This document shows positions 15,137 through 23,779 of a DNA stretch of 33,663 nucleotides, in pieces (position 1 is the first letter of the stretch; the number at the start of each line of letters is the position of its first letter). The translations under genes were made by a program, and so were the position numbers. The notes below the pieces were generated by a model. It was given only the letters and a program-made list of their open reading frames with translations, was not told the origin of the DNA and did not search any database. The stretch is taken from positions 1-33,663 of the forward strand of contig JALHNB010000069.1 of NCBI GenBank assembly GCA_022843745.1, in the 5' to 3' direction. The stretch comes from Anaerolineae bacterium (GTDB lineage: Bacteria; Chloroflexota; Anaerolineae; Aggregatilineales; Phototrophicaceae).

Positions 15137-16069
15137 TCACAGCCAATTCTTCTTCCAGAGGATGACGCCGACAATGATTGCGCCCAGAATTGACACCCCA
15201 ACCAGTACCAGAAAAGCCGCTGGATGGTCGTTTATGGGAAGCTGGACATTCATGCCATAGAAGGTGCTGATGATCGTTGGAATAATCAGGATCACCGTGA
15301 CGGATGCCATGAACTTCATGACGACGTTCAGGTTATTGGAAATAATCGACGCAAAGGCATCCATCATCTGGCTGAGAATGTCGCTGGCGATCTCGCTCAA
15401 GCCGATTGCCTGACGATTTTCCGTGAAAACATCGTCCAGCAAGTCCTCATCTTTTGGGTCGAACGCGAGCGATTTACTTCTTTGCAGCCGTTCGAGCATG
15501 GTTTCATTGGCTCGCAAGGCAGTGGTGAAATGCACCAGGCTTTTCTGGTAGCGCAGAAGTTCCAGCACCTCTCGATTTTCAAGCGAACGCTGCAATCGTT
15601 CCTCGACAGCTTCCACAAAAGTGTCAATTTCACCCACATAGCGAATATAGTTGTTGGCAATACTCCAAAGCAAGTGGAGCACAAAACGTGTTGAATTTGC
15701 TGTGGACAGATCGCTCTGATGTTCATGTGAAAGATTGCTCAGAAGTTCGGGTTCATCTGCGCAGATGGTGGTTATCGATTCATGGGCGAGAATGATGCCC
15801 AACGGAATGGTCACATAAGGAATACGCGCCGTCGCGCCCTGAGAATGGGGGATGCGCACCAGGATGAGCAGCGCTCCGTCGGATTTCTCAATGTGTGAGA
15901 TTTCGTGGGGATTGAGCGAGGCGGTCACAAACTCTTTAGGAATGCCTAATTTGTTGGTCAGGTAGGCAACATCGTCTGGGGTGGGATGGGACACATCCAC
16001 CCAACATCCTTTCCCCTGCTGGCTGACGATCTGAAGACCTGTTTCACTGCTTTGATGAATCTTAATCAT
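15137..16069 (-). CDS. corA: CorA-family magnesium/divalent cation transporter
   Basis: This 310-residue inner-membrane channel-like transporter has the N-terminal cytoplasmic alpha/beta domain and long stalk helix (EAVEERLQRSLENREVLELLRYQKSLVHFTTALRANETMLERL), then two membrane helices. The first (about 249-270) ends in the signature YGMN (Y271 to N274). The second (about 286-304) ends in the basic tail KKNWL. CorA family members act as pentamers that let magnesium, cobalt or nickel pass. Zinc exporters of the ZntB branch share the motif, so the ion is uncertain. The length is normal. No magnesium-sensing leader is visible in the 160 bases upstream. Confidence 0.9.
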   Translation of the reverse strand: MIKIHQSSETGLQIVSQQGKGCWVDVSHPTPDDVAYLTNKLGIPKEFVTASLNPHEISHIEKSDGALLILVRIPHSQGATARIPYVTIPLGIILAHESITTICADEPELLSNLSHEHQSDLSTANSTRFVLHLLWSIANNYIRYVGEIDTFVEAVEERLQRSLENREVLELLRYQKSLVHFTTALRANETMLERLQRSKSLAFDPKDEDLLDDVFTENRQAIGLSEIASDILSQMMDAFASIISNNLNVVMKFMASVTVILIIPTIISTFYGMNVQLPINDHPAAFLVLVGVSILGAIIVGVILWKKNWL

Positions 16070-16230
16070 GTTGTTTTCCGTTGCTAATGTCGGAATCCAG
16101 CAAACAATATTGGATGGCTGAATATCCCCCGATTCATCTGAGCCTCACATTATATTTAACTTGCATTCATTTTCCCACTCGATAAACCGTATAGAAGCTG
16201 TTTGTCAAACGATTGTTATTGGGAGGCATG

Positions 16231-17205
16231 ATGTTAAAAAATCAGTTATCACGGCGGGCATTGTTAAAAGGTTTTGGCGCAGGCGCGTTGGGATTGGCTG
16301 GCGGCAGTTTGCCCATGCTGACGCTGGCGCAGGAAGCGCAGGAGGCAGCGGCAGCCGAGGCGCTGGCCTATTATCGCTTCAAGCTGGGCGCGTTCGATAT
16401 GGCGGTCATCAGCGACGCGACGCTTGGGCTGCCGCCTACGGTGTTTGGGTCGAATGCCCCGGAGGAAGAGGTCGCGGAATTTATCGACCAGTATAAGCTG
16501 GCGAACGCGGAAGGCAATATCACAGGTATCGTGCAAATTCTGGTGGCGCGGACGGGCGACGATACGATTATTTTTGATACCGGGCTGGGGCTGGGCAATC
16601 CCAACGGCAGCCGACTCATTCCTACGCTGGCGGCGATGGGCATACAGCCGGGGGACGTGACCAAAGTCGCGATTTCGCACCTGCATGGCGATCATATCAA
16701 CGGCCTGACCGGGCCAGATAACGCGCCGTTGTTCCCCAACGCGGCGGTTTATTTTCCGCAGCCGGAATACGATTTTATGCAGGGTACAGCTTCGGATTCA
16801 CCCGCAGCCGGAATGGTACAGGGGGCGCAGGCCAAGCTGCAATACGCCATCGACAGCGAACAGATTATGTTTTATAACGACGACGATGAGATTGCCAGCG
16901 GCATCCGCGCGATGGCGGCACATGGCCACACGCCGGGGCATATGGCGTTCCATCTGGAAAGTGAAGGTCAACGGCTGGTGAATATTGTCGATGCGGCGGT
17001 TCAGTCACAGGTCGCGCTGCGGCATCCAGAGTGGTATGTAGCGTTTGACTCGCTTCCCGATGTGGCTGTCGAGACGCGGACAGCGCTGTTTACGATGGCA
17101 TCCGACGAGGATGTGCGGCTGTTCGGCTATCATTTCCCGTTCCCCGGCCTGGGTTACGCGGTGCGCGAGGGTGAAGGCTGGGCATGGGTTCCGAGTGCGT
17201 TTTAG
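16231..17205 (+). CDS. Tat-exported metallo-beta-lactamase-fold hydrolase
   Basis: This is a 324-residue MBL-fold enzyme. The N-terminus has a twin-arginine signal, LSRRALLKGFGAGALGLAGG, so it is exported folded. The metal sites are complete: H150, H152, D154 and H155 in SHLHGDHINGL, H231 in MAAHGHTPGHM, D254 in NIVDAAV and H301 in GYHFPFPGLG. The layout, with the GHTPGH and HFPFPG motifs, recalls quorum-quenching lactonases and methyl-parathion-hydrolase-like members, but the substrate is not settled. GGGAGG stands four bases before the ATG at 16231. An overlapping ATG at 16228 sits only one base from it. Confidence 0.9.
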   Translation: MLKNQLSRRALLKGFGAGALGLAGGSLPMLTLAQEAQEAAAAEALAYYRFKLGAFDMAVISDATLGLPPTVFGSNAPEEEVAEFIDQYKLANAEGNITGIVQILVARTGDDTIIFDTGLGLGNPNGSRLIPTLAAMGIQPGDVTKVAISHLHGDHINGLTGPDNAPLFPNAAVYFPQPEYDFMQGTASDSPAAGMVQGAQAKLQYAIDSEQIMFYNDDDEIASGIRAMAAHGHTPGHMAFHLESEGQRLVNIVDAAVQSQVALRHPEWYVAFDSLPDVAVETRTALFTMASDEDVRLFGYHFPFPGLGYAVREGEGWAWVPSAF

Positions 17206-17214
17206 GGGAAGCGT

Positions 17215-17235
17215 GTCAGCAGTCAGCGTGTCAGC
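17215..17235. repeat. GTCAGC short tandem motif
   Basis: GTCAGC occurs at 17215, 17222 and 17230, just before the flank of a family A copy. Three units at an eight-base period recur on the other strand at 32907-32928, again beside a family A copy. Confidence 0.55.
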
Positions 17236-17314
17236 ATAAAAGCAAAATCGGTCACGTTTTTTGTAGGGGCGAAATATATTGGTAGCGACGCAGAATAGCG
17301 TGCTCATGCGTCAA

Positions 17315-17356
17315 CCTCACCCCAACCCCTCTCCAATGCTTTGGAGAGGGGCTTTC
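17315..17356. repeat. Family B dispersed hairpin repeat
   Basis: CCTCACCCCAACCCCTCTCC, then AATGCTTT, then GGAGAGGGGCTTTCC. This is the most regular copy in the window. Confidence 0.8.
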
Positions 17357-17467
17357 CAGACGTGTTGCGAGCTTTTTTGAGCCGTTTAAAAGGTCGTAAC
17401 AGGGTTAGAAAAACGTTACCACGCTATCATGTGGTGCTACCACAGCCGTGTGCCCTTTTACCCAGCA

Positions 17468-17491
17468 GGGCACGATACATCGTGCCCCTAC
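17468..17491. repeat. Family A dispersed hairpin repeat
   Basis: GGGCACGATACATCGTGCCC followed by CTAC. The stem is nearly perfect. Confidence 0.75.
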
Positions 17492-17577
17492 AAAAACGTT
17501 GGCGCGTTATCCGTATTTAGCTGTCAAAACAACGCATTATCACGCCATTGCGTAATTCCAAATCCGGCGCGGATTTT

Positions 17578-17600
17578 GTAGGGGTGAGGCACGCCTCGCC
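17578..17600. repeat. Family A dispersed hairpin repeat
   Basis: GTAGGGGTGAGGCACGCCTC followed by GCC. The centre differs from other copies but still pairs. Confidence 0.7.
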
Positions 17601-17641
17601 TCGCCTAACAGCCTCTATACGAACATTTCGCGCACCGAAAA

Positions 17642-17664
17642 GGGTGCAAGCCTTGCGCTCCTAC
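17642..17664. repeat. Family A dispersed hairpin repeat
   Basis: GGGTGCAAGCCTTGCGCTCC followed by TAC. The downstream flank resembles that of the copies at 1980 and 25361. Confidence 0.7.
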
Positions 17665-17690
17665 GGAAGCGGTTCACGATGACCGATTTA

Positions 17691-18947
17691 TTAGCGGGAC
17701 AGATCGCTGATACGCTGGCGCAGCAGCGGCTCACGAATCGCCGTTGCATCCAGCTTGCCCGCGCCGAGAAATCTCACGAATCGCGCAAAACCAGCCGCCA
17801 ATGCTTCTGCAAACGAATTATCTGTGCTGAGTGCGTCATCCTCCAGCCACAGGCCAAGAATGACAAACGTGCTGCTTGTCCGGTCTAGTTTGCTATCGAA
17901 GCGCCCGACGAGGCGATCTCCCCATAAAATCGGCAGCGTGTAGTAACCAAATTTGCGCTGATGTTCCGGCTTATAGACTTCCCACACGTAGTCAAAGCCA
18001 AAGACGATTTTGGCGCGACCACGTGCGCTGACCTGATCGAGTGGCGCGAGGAAGACGGCCTCCTCAGTTGTGGTTTTTTCCAAAGGTGTCCATGAATCTG
18101 GCACACGTCCGGCGCTCAGGTCGTCCAGCAGAGGGACATCGCTGGCGAGCGCGTAATGCACGGGTTTCCAGCCCTCCACTTTCACCTCGATGATCTCGCC
18201 GTCCGCCAGCAGCCCCGCGACGATTGGCTTGATTTTGCTGAACGGTACACCGCGCTGCCACGAATCGCTGGTGCGGTTCAGCCGGGAAAGGCCGGAGAAG
18301 CTGATCTCTTTTTTGACGAGGAAACGGTCAGCCTCGGCTTCGTCGCTTTCGCGGATGAGATGCGCGGGGGCGATGGCTTCTGTGAGGGCATAGACGCGCT
18401 CGAAATTTCCGCGGTGATGGGTCATGACTTCGCCCGTGCGCCATAAATAATACAAGGCGACGGCGCTGTCCTTGCGTCCACGATAACTTTGCGTTCGTGT
18501 CCGCGTTGCCATTTCGAAATCACGGTTGCTGACGATGCCGCGTTCGCCCAAAATCGTTCGCATTTCGGCGATAGCATCGGCGTGTTCGAGCGCCATTGTG
18601 TGAATGCGCGTGTCAACGTCCGTCCCGGCATCGCGTTCGCGGCGCATGACCACGCGCCAGTGGGGGAGTTCGTCCATTGGTCGGGCAGCCAGCCAGCCGC
18701 CCCAGTCAAAGAATTTGCGCTGCTGATAGGCTGTATCTTCCCACAGGCCGGGGGTGTAATCGAGTACGCGGCTGTAGAGCTTGATGTCATGGCTGCGGGC
18801 GATGATTTGCAGCGGGTCGAGTTGCAGGTATTCCATCGCTTGCATGGCCTGCTCTGTACCCTGGCTGCCGCGCCAGCGTCGTCCGGGCCACAAGCCCTGT
18901 TTGCCGAGGATGAAGCGACGCGCTGTTTCGAGGTTGATGGTCAGCAT
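17691..18947 (-). CDS. YcaQ-like winged-helix DNA glycosylase
   Basis: This 418-residue protein is of the HTH_42/YcaQ family. Characterised members (E. coli YcaQ, Streptomyces AlkX/AlzZ-type enzymes) unhook DNA interstrand crosslinks and remove bulky N7-alkyl purines. The catalytic QxD motif is present as YLQLDPLQIIARSHDIKLYSRV, with Q42 and D44. The next family landmarks are FFDWGGWLAARPMDELPHW and SYRGRKDSAVALYYLWRTGEVMTH. The C-terminal half has the domain with VFLAPLDQVSARGRAKIVFGFDYVWEVYKPEHQRKFGYYTLPILWGDRLVGRFDSKLDR. It lies in no visible operon and its ribosome site is weak. Confidence 0.9.
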   Translation of the reverse strand: MLTINLETARRFILGKQGLWPGRRWRGSQGTEQAMQAMEYLQLDPLQIIARSHDIKLYSRVLDYTPGLWEDTAYQQRKFFDWGGWLAARPMDELPHWRVVMRRERDAGTDVDTRIHTMALEHADAIAEMRTILGERGIVSNRDFEMATRTRTQSYRGRKDSAVALYYLWRTGEVMTHHRGNFERVYALTEAIAPAHLIRESDEAEADRFLVKKEISFSGLSRLNRTSDSWQRGVPFSKIKPIVAGLLADGEIIEVKVEGWKPVHYALASDVPLLDDLSAGRVPDSWTPLEKTTTEEAVFLAPLDQVSARGRAKIVFGFDYVWEVYKPEHQRKFGYYTLPILWGDRLVGRFDSKLDRTSSTFVILGLWLEDDALSTDNSFAEALAAGFARFVRFLGAGKLDATAIREPLLRQRISDLSR

Positions 18948-19009
18948 GATGATCTATTCTCTGGTTGCTTTTAGCGCATATAATGAAAATCCTTGCGCAC
19001 CAGATTATA

Positions 19010-19540
19010 TCACTCAAGCGGATTGTTCATCGCCACGAATAGAGCAGGCGGCTCCATGACGGAAATTTCCGGCACTCGTGTGAGGGCAATGAAAGTAACG
19101 GGGGAATTGAGCGTGAATCTGCCGGGTGTCGTGGCGGTGGCATAGATGCCGCTGTCCCACTCGGCGATATAGAATAATCTGCTCACGCGGAGAATGTCTG
19201 GCCTGCCCCAGCGATAGGCCACGTCCGCCATGTGCATTCCGCGCGTATGAAACCAGAGCGTTTCGATGATGTCATTTTTGTAAATCGCGGTCACGCTGCG
19301 AATCACCCCGTCGGGAATCGTGATCTGGCAGTAGGATTGCCCACTCGTCCAATAATCGTAGCCGTAGATATAGTTGCAGGGGTAGTCGTTCAACGCGCTG
19401 ACAGGCTGCCCAGGCGTGATCGAGTCATATGGCGCGAACGCATCGGGTATTTTGTGGGGATTGAGCCAGCCAGGGATCAGCAAGGCCGCGAAAACGAGTA
19501 CAGTCGTCGTGAATAGTGTCCAGATTGCCAAACGGTTCAT
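19010..19540 (-). CDS. Membrane-anchored hypothetical protein
   Basis: This 176-residue protein has one N-terminal hydrophobic helix (LAIWTLFTTTVLVFAALLIPGWL, residues 4-26) that could be a signal anchor, followed by an extracytoplasmic domain. Two cysteines (in YPCNYI and SYCQIT) could form a disulfide. I recognise no family. The phrases HTRGMHMADVAYRWGRPD and FIALTRVPEIS suggest a small beta-rich domain. A GGAGG ribosome site lies five bases before the ATG, which supports it as a real gene. Confidence 0.65.
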   Translation of the reverse strand: MNRLAIWTLFTTTVLVFAALLIPGWLNPHKIPDAFAPYDSITPGQPVSALNDYPCNYIYGYDYWTSGQSYCQITIPDGVIRSVTAIYKNDIIETLWFHTRGMHMADVAYRWGRPDILRVSRLFYIAEWDSGIYATATTPGRFTLNSPVTFIALTRVPEISVMEPPALFVAMNNPLE

Positions 19541-19799
19541 ATTGACCTCCGCGCGTTAGCCGATGGGGATTGAAAGAACAATCTAGGGCTAAAAGCGGCT
19601 CACGCGGGTCGGAGGCGTTGGTATCGTATTTACTTGACACAGATTTTTTCGTAATGTGTTCAGGATACAGGATTTCAGTGGGTGAATCATCAGGCAGAAG
19701 CGGGAAAAAATTCACGCTCTGGTTGGTGGAAATGGCTAATTGAACGGGGATTCGATAATGGGGGGGAGTCGTGTCGGATGGTATATTGGCGCATAAAAA

Positions 19800-19823
19800 G
19801 GGCGCACCGCCGTGCGCCCCTAC
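19800..19823. repeat. Family A dispersed hairpin repeat
   Basis: GGGCGCACCGCCGTGCGCCC followed by CTAC. A second copy lies 19 bases downstream in the same orientation. Confidence 0.75.
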
Positions 19824-19842
19824 GAAAAATGTGTGCGAAAAA

Positions 19843-19865
19843 GGCGCAGCACGCTGCGCCCCTAC
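19843..19865. repeat. Family A dispersed hairpin repeat
   Basis: GGCGCAGCACGCTGCGCCCC followed by TAC. The stem matches the copy before it in length, but the centre has different paired bases. Confidence 0.75.
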
Positions 19866-19890
19866 AATCGGCGTTGGATTTTCGATTGAG

Positions 19891-20307
19891 TTACATTGCT
19901 TTGCGGGAGTCGAGGGCGAAGCAGCCGGGAAGCACCGAGAAACAGGGATCACAGGGTGGTCTGCCGGGCACACCAGACGGCAGCAGGCCATCGCTACAGC
20001 CAGGCTCTTTCGTTGGTGTCACATCTACCTGGTCGGCTTCCGGTTCTGGGATAGGCAGCATCCACTGATAAGCTGGGGGAACCTGATTGATGCCGATCAG
20101 ATCATACTGGAAGCGGATCATGTACCAGCCGCCTGTCCACATTTCAGGGTCGTCGCCGCATTTTCCTTCGAGCGCACCGCCCGTGTAGCAGGCATTTGCA
20201 TCCGGGTTGACGTGCGGGTTATTGGGCAGCGCGTCGTCGGCGGCGATGGCGGTCACAAACACGGCGAGCAGCGTGACAAGTCCCAGCAGAATGAGCAGCT
20301 TTTTCAT
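19891..20307 (-). CDS. Secreted cysteine-containing hypothetical protein
   Basis: This 138-residue protein has a clear Sec signal peptide (KKLLILLGLVTLLAVFVTAIA, cleavage near AADD at about residue 23). The mature part is short, acidic and proline-rich, with about six cysteines (NACYTGG, GKCGDD, EPGCSDG, PPCDPCF, LPGCFA) that may form disulfides. WTGGWYMIRFQYDLIGINQVPPAYQWMLPIP is the most structured part. I recognise no family. The ribosome site is weak. It may be co-transcribed with nothing else. Confidence 0.6.
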   Translation of the reverse strand: MKKLLILLGLVTLLAVFVTAIAADDALPNNPHVNPDANACYTGGALEGKCGDDPEMWTGGWYMIRFQYDLIGINQVPPAYQWMLPIPEPEADQVDVTPTKEPGCSDGLLPSGVPGRPPCDPCFSVLPGCFALDSRKAM

Positions 20308-20378
20308 GATTTGAGTGCCTTTTGAGAATATGCTTTCCTTATGTTTCCTATGTTACGGAACATTAACTTGAAAAAGCG

Positions 20379-21566
20379 TTAAGGCATCCCGATTTTCTCA
20401 ATGTTCATCAATTTTTCACGAATGGAACATACCCGTTCGATAGCGGCGATGACGTTATCGACGGCGGCTGTCCACGACTGCGCCCGCGCCCATTCCATGC
20501 CGCGTTCGGCGATGGCGGCGCGTTCGTGCGGGTGATCGTAGATGCGCTGGATTTCGCTGACGACGTGGGCGATGTCGGGGAATTTATCGAGCGCGTTGCC
20601 CCAGGTGGAGACGGACGTATACACCAGCGGGCGAATGAGCAGGCCGCGCCCGTTGCCGACGATCTCCGCGCCGCTGCACCAATCCAGCGCCATTGTCGCC
20701 ACGCCACAGGCCATACTTTCGACTAATGGCAATCCCCAGCCTTCGCGATGCGACAAAACGCTGTGCAGATCGAGCAGGTTATAGCGTTCCCGCAGATGCG
20801 TTAGCCCCGCGCGTTGAGCGTCGATGCGAAAAATCAGCTTATCGGCGTTCCAGCCGAACTGCTGACACATGGCGGGGATATTCCAGCCGGCGGGCGAAAC
20901 CGCGTCCATATCCAGCAGCAGCCGCGCGGTGGGCTTGTCACGCGAAAATTCGAAAAACGCGCGGAGGGTATCGGGTATATCTTTGCGGCCTTGATTTTGC
21001 GCGAACATACCCATGACAAAAGTGTCTGGCGCGATGTTGAGTTTTTCACGCAGGGCGATTCGTTCGGCATCCGGCAGGCGATAGAACACGTCGGGGTCGA
21101 TGCCGGGGCGACACAGGCCAACGCTTGCCCCTACGTCGCGAAAAGCCTTTACGCCAAATTCGCTGATGGTCAGCGCGGCATCGGCTTTTTTCACGGTGTC
21201 GATCCAGTCGGTCAGAATCGGGATTCCATCCACAGGCGTGATGACGATGAAGCCATGCTGCGACCAATCGACGGGCGCGTGGCGGAGGTGGTGCGCATAA
21301 GGCGCATCCTGTAGGCAGATCACGATGTCAGGATTGTAAACGCCGATCAGCTTGACGGTTTCTTCAAGCCAGTTTTTTCCGGCGAGCGAGGCGACCCAAT
21401 AGGGCAGGGGTTGGCCTTCGTACTGCGGCGGGAGCAGGCCATCGTATTGAATCGAGGCCGCCATGATCGAGTAGCCGCGCCGGGTGAGGGCGGTGTTGAG
21501 GTGCATCGCGATTCTTCCGAATCCAGAAGCAACGCCATCGTCGGAGAGAACGAGAATTTTGGTCAT
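20379..21566 (-). CDS. GT-B glycosyltransferase (GT4-like)
   Basis: This is a 395-residue glycosyltransferase. The N-terminal domain opens with KILVLSDDGVASGFGRIAMHLNTALTRRGY, a typical GT4 start with a glycine loop. The C-terminal donor domain has GMFAQNQGRKDIPDTLRAFFEFSRDKPTARLLLDMD and the nucleotide-sugar motif SHREGWGLPLVESMACGVATMALDWCSGAE, with the E-x7-E pair. Length and layout are complete. It may transfer a sugar to a cell-surface polymer, but no polysaccharide gene cluster is present. The ribosome site is weak. Confidence 0.88.
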   Translation of the reverse strand: MTKILVLSDDGVASGFGRIAMHLNTALTRRGYSIMAASIQYDGLLPPQYEGQPLPYWVASLAGKNWLEETVKLIGVYNPDIVICLQDAPYAHHLRHAPVDWSQHGFIVITPVDGIPILTDWIDTVKKADAALTISEFGVKAFRDVGASVGLCRPGIDPDVFYRLPDAERIALREKLNIAPDTFVMGMFAQNQGRKDIPDTLRAFFEFSRDKPTARLLLDMDAVSPAGWNIPAMCQQFGWNADKLIFRIDAQRAGLTHLRERYNLLDLHSVLSHREGWGLPLVESMACGVATMALDWCSGAEIVGNGRGLLIRPLVYTSVSTWGNALDKFPDIAHVVSEIQRIYDHPHERAAIAERGMEWARAQSWTAAVDNVIAAIERVCSIREKLMNIEKIGMP

Positions 21567-21596
21567 TGTGGGGAAATCCTTTTTTTAGCGAAGAAA

Positions 21597-21641
21597 CCTC
21601 ACCCCGGCCCCCTTCGCGTCCAATGCTTTGGAGAGGGGGAA
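21597..21641. repeat. Family B dispersed hairpin repeat
   Basis: CCTCACCCCGGCCCCCTTCG is followed by CAATGCTTTGGAGAGGGGG. It lies between the divergent GT-B and DUF4058 genes. Confidence 0.75.
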
Positions 21642-21708
21642 AAGGCGAGTGCGGTTTTTGATTGATTGCGTTTAAAATAGGATGCAGGAAGCAAGAGGAA
21701 AATGTGTG

Positions 21709-22506
21709 ATGGCGACGGTTCGCTCGGTTCAAAATCAGTATCGCGGGATTAACGCCCATCTGCACAGTCGCTTGAAAAGCGAGAACGAGTGGGCAAATTT
21801 TCACGTCAACTTTATTTGCGATGTGACACGGTTGATGCAACCAATTTTGTTTCCGTTAGGCTATAGGGCGTATACGGGGCAGTCATTACAGATTCGGCGA
21901 TATGCTGAGTCGGGAAGCAATAAAGAATCTGATTATTATCATGCTGTTGGCATCTGTCGCGAAGATGAACAACCCGTAGTGTGGCTTGAACTGCTGTCGC
22001 CCTCAAGCATCGCTCGACTCTATGCTGAGGGTAGCGTTTATCGGGCAAAACGTGGAAGTCCGCTGCAAGACGGTATCCCTTTTGTCGAAATTGATTTTTT
22101 TCATGAACATCCGCCAGAGCCGGGGGCGCATCCCTAACGCATCGCCGTGATCGACCCGCGCCCGGAGTTTCGTTCGGGGCAGGCGCGTGTCCGCCAATTT
22201 GACGTAGACGAGCCGCTGCCCGTGATGACAATCCCACTGCTTGGCGACGACTATTTCGATTTTGACTTCGGCGCGGCCTATCACAAGATGTTTTCAGAAG
22301 TGTTCTACGGCAACCGCGTGAATTATAGCGACCTACCGCTGAATTTTGACCGTTACAGCGAGGCCGACCAGCAGCGGATTTTGTACCGGATGCTGGCGGT
22401 TCTGAAGGCGGCGCAGGCGGGGATCGATCTCGAAAAAAACGCGCCGCTGGCGGTGGAGGCACTTTCGCTGGACGAAGCGCGGGAGCAGTTTGAAGCGATC
22501 AGCTAG
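21709..22506 (+). pseudogene. DUF4058 family gene interrupted by one in-frame stop
   Basis: Two open stretches lie in the same frame: 21709-22137 (VRSVQNQYRGINAHLHSRLKSENEWANFHVNFICDVTRL...WLELLSPSSIARLYAEGSVYRAKR...FVEIDFFHEHPPEPGAHP) and then IAVIDPRPEFRSGQ onward to 22506. Only the TAA at 22135-22137 divides them. DUF4058 proteins are usually single chains with WELLSPSN-like, VEIDLLR-like and C-terminal PLNFDRYSEADQ-like parts, and here those parts occur in order across the stop. The family commonly has an aromatic residue at this point, so a TAC or TAT to TAA change is likely. The function of DUF4058 is unknown. AGAGGA lies nine bases before the ATG at 21709. A second start at 22147 could still make the C-terminal part. 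Confidence 0.8.
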
Positions 22507-22571
22507 TCAGCAAATGCAAAAGTCGCAACGCAAAGGTGCGGGGAAGCAGAGGCGCGGAGGGGAAATAAAGA

Positions 22572-22594
22572 GGGCGCAAGCCTTGCGCCCCTAC
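22572..22594. repeat. Family A dispersed hairpin repeat
   Basis: GGGCGCAAGCCTTGCGCCCC followed by TAC, between the broken DUF4058 gene and the serine hydrolase gene. Confidence 0.75.
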
Positions 22595-22610
22595 AGTGAA
22601 CATTTTACGA

Positions 22611-23699
22611 TTACGAGTCCTCGGTCATCGCATCAGTAATCACTGACATGGCATCCTCGATCACGCCACTTTCCCGGTTCGTCAGCACAATGATGCTCAG
22701 ATCGAGCGCCGGGAGGTAACTCATCTGTGTCGAGAAGCCGTTGATGCCGCCACTGTGCCAGATGGCGACTTGCTCCTTTGACGTGTCATATACAAGGCCA
22801 TAGCCGTAGCTGAGAGGGCCTTCGATGGGAAACGCGCGTTCCCACATGGCATCCAGCGTTTCCTGGGGAACGATTTGCCCGGTGAACAGCGCCCGCTGCC
22901 ACATGAACAAATCCTCGACAGTGGAGATGATCGCGCCCGCGCTATATGGCACATTCATGTTGATGTATTCTGCGCGGATATTGGCGCTGGAATAACCCTC
23001 GGCGCGGCGCGGGATGACGCGGGTGTTGCTTTCCAGATCGGTGCTATCCATATCCAGCGGATCGAAAAAGTTATCCTGCAAATATCGCTGATAGCTGATA
23101 CCGGAAGCATTCGCGACAATGTCACCGAGCAGATGATAGCCGGAGTTGTTGTAATACCATTCGCTCCCCGGCTCAAAATCCAGCGGCAGGTCGATAAAAG
23201 TCTCGATCACGCCGTCCGGCGGCACATCGGAGAGCGCTAAATCCGGCATGGTCTCCAGTTCGGTGTAGCTGGGGATGCCCGATGTGTGCGTCAACAGGTG
23301 GTAAATGGGTATTTCTGACCATGTTTTCGGGCATTCATCCAGATAGTCGCAGATAGGATCGTCAATATTGAGCTTTCCGTCTTCTTGCAGCTTGAGGATC
23401 GCTATCCCGGTGAACTGCTTGGTGATCGAGCCGATGCGAAAAACAGTATCCGGCGCGTTGGGAATAGCCCATTCGATGACTGCGAGGCCGTAACCCTTCT
23501 TGAACAGCACCTCGTCGCCGCGTCCGATGAGAACCGAGCCACTGAAATCACGGCGATCCACAAGATTGGTCAGGGCGCGATCAATATTTTCGAGCGCGTC
23601 GGTGTCGTCCTGGGCGCTTGTTAGGAGCGAAACACCCAGCAGAACGATCAGCCATAATCCCGAAACAACAAAACGCCGCAAAAATCGGCTTGGGTACAT
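22611..23699 (-). CDS. Exported serine hydrolase, class C beta-lactamase fold
   Basis: This 362-residue protein of the beta-lactamase/PBP4*-like family (PF00144) has an N-terminal signal peptide (about residues 1-29, ending SAQ). The catalytic triad motifs are intact: S91-I-T-K94 in FRIGSITKQF, Y183-N-N185 in WYYNNSGYHLLG and H315-S-G-G318 in IWHSGGINGF. The family contains D-amino-acid peptidases, esterases and cell-wall enzymes, and few members are true beta-lactamases. GGAG stands nine bases before the ATG. The C-terminus ends soon after the fold, with no extra domain. Confidence 0.9.
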   Translation of the reverse strand: MYPSRFLRRFVVSGLWLIVLLGVSLLTSAQDDTDALENIDRALTNLVDRRDFSGSVLIGRGDEVLFKKGYGLAVIEWAIPNAPDTVFRIGSITKQFTGIAILKLQEDGKLNIDDPICDYLDECPKTWSEIPIYHLLTHTSGIPSYTELETMPDLALSDVPPDGVIETFIDLPLDFEPGSEWYYNNSGYHLLGDIVANASGISYQRYLQDNFFDPLDMDSTDLESNTRVIPRRAEGYSSANIRAEYINMNVPYSAGAIISTVEDLFMWQRALFTGQIVPQETLDAMWERAFPIEGPLSYGYGLVYDTSKEQVAIWHSGGINGFSTQMSYLPALDLSIIVLTNRESGVIEDAMSVITDAMTEDS

Positions 23700-23779
23700 A
23701 CCAAAATGCTCCGAGTGTCAGATTAAGCCTCATTTATTTCATTTCAAGCCAATCCCGTTTCAAAACTATCGTCACGGAA

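Larger units (their letters stand above)
17206..17690. other. Repeat-filled intergenic region
   Basis: These 485 bases between two convergent genes contain no credible gene. In order they hold GTCAGC units (17215-17235), a degenerate family A copy (17263-17290), a family B copy (17315-17356), and family A copies at 17468-17491, 17578-17600 and 17642-17664. The last one's flank (ACCGATTTATTAGCGGGAC) runs over the stop codon of the YcaQ-like gene. Confidence 0.75.
19541..19890. other. Intergenic region with two family A repeats
   Basis: These 350 bases carry no credible gene. A long minus-strand frame across the region reads through repeat sequence and into neighbouring genes. Two family A copies lie at 19800-19823 and 19843-19865. 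The remaining part is unremarkable. Confidence 0.65.

Noticed and set aside
19425-19991. Minus-strand reading frame of 188 codons
   Set aside because: It runs through two family A repeats and overlaps the secreted-protein genes on both sides. Composition is that of a shadow frame.
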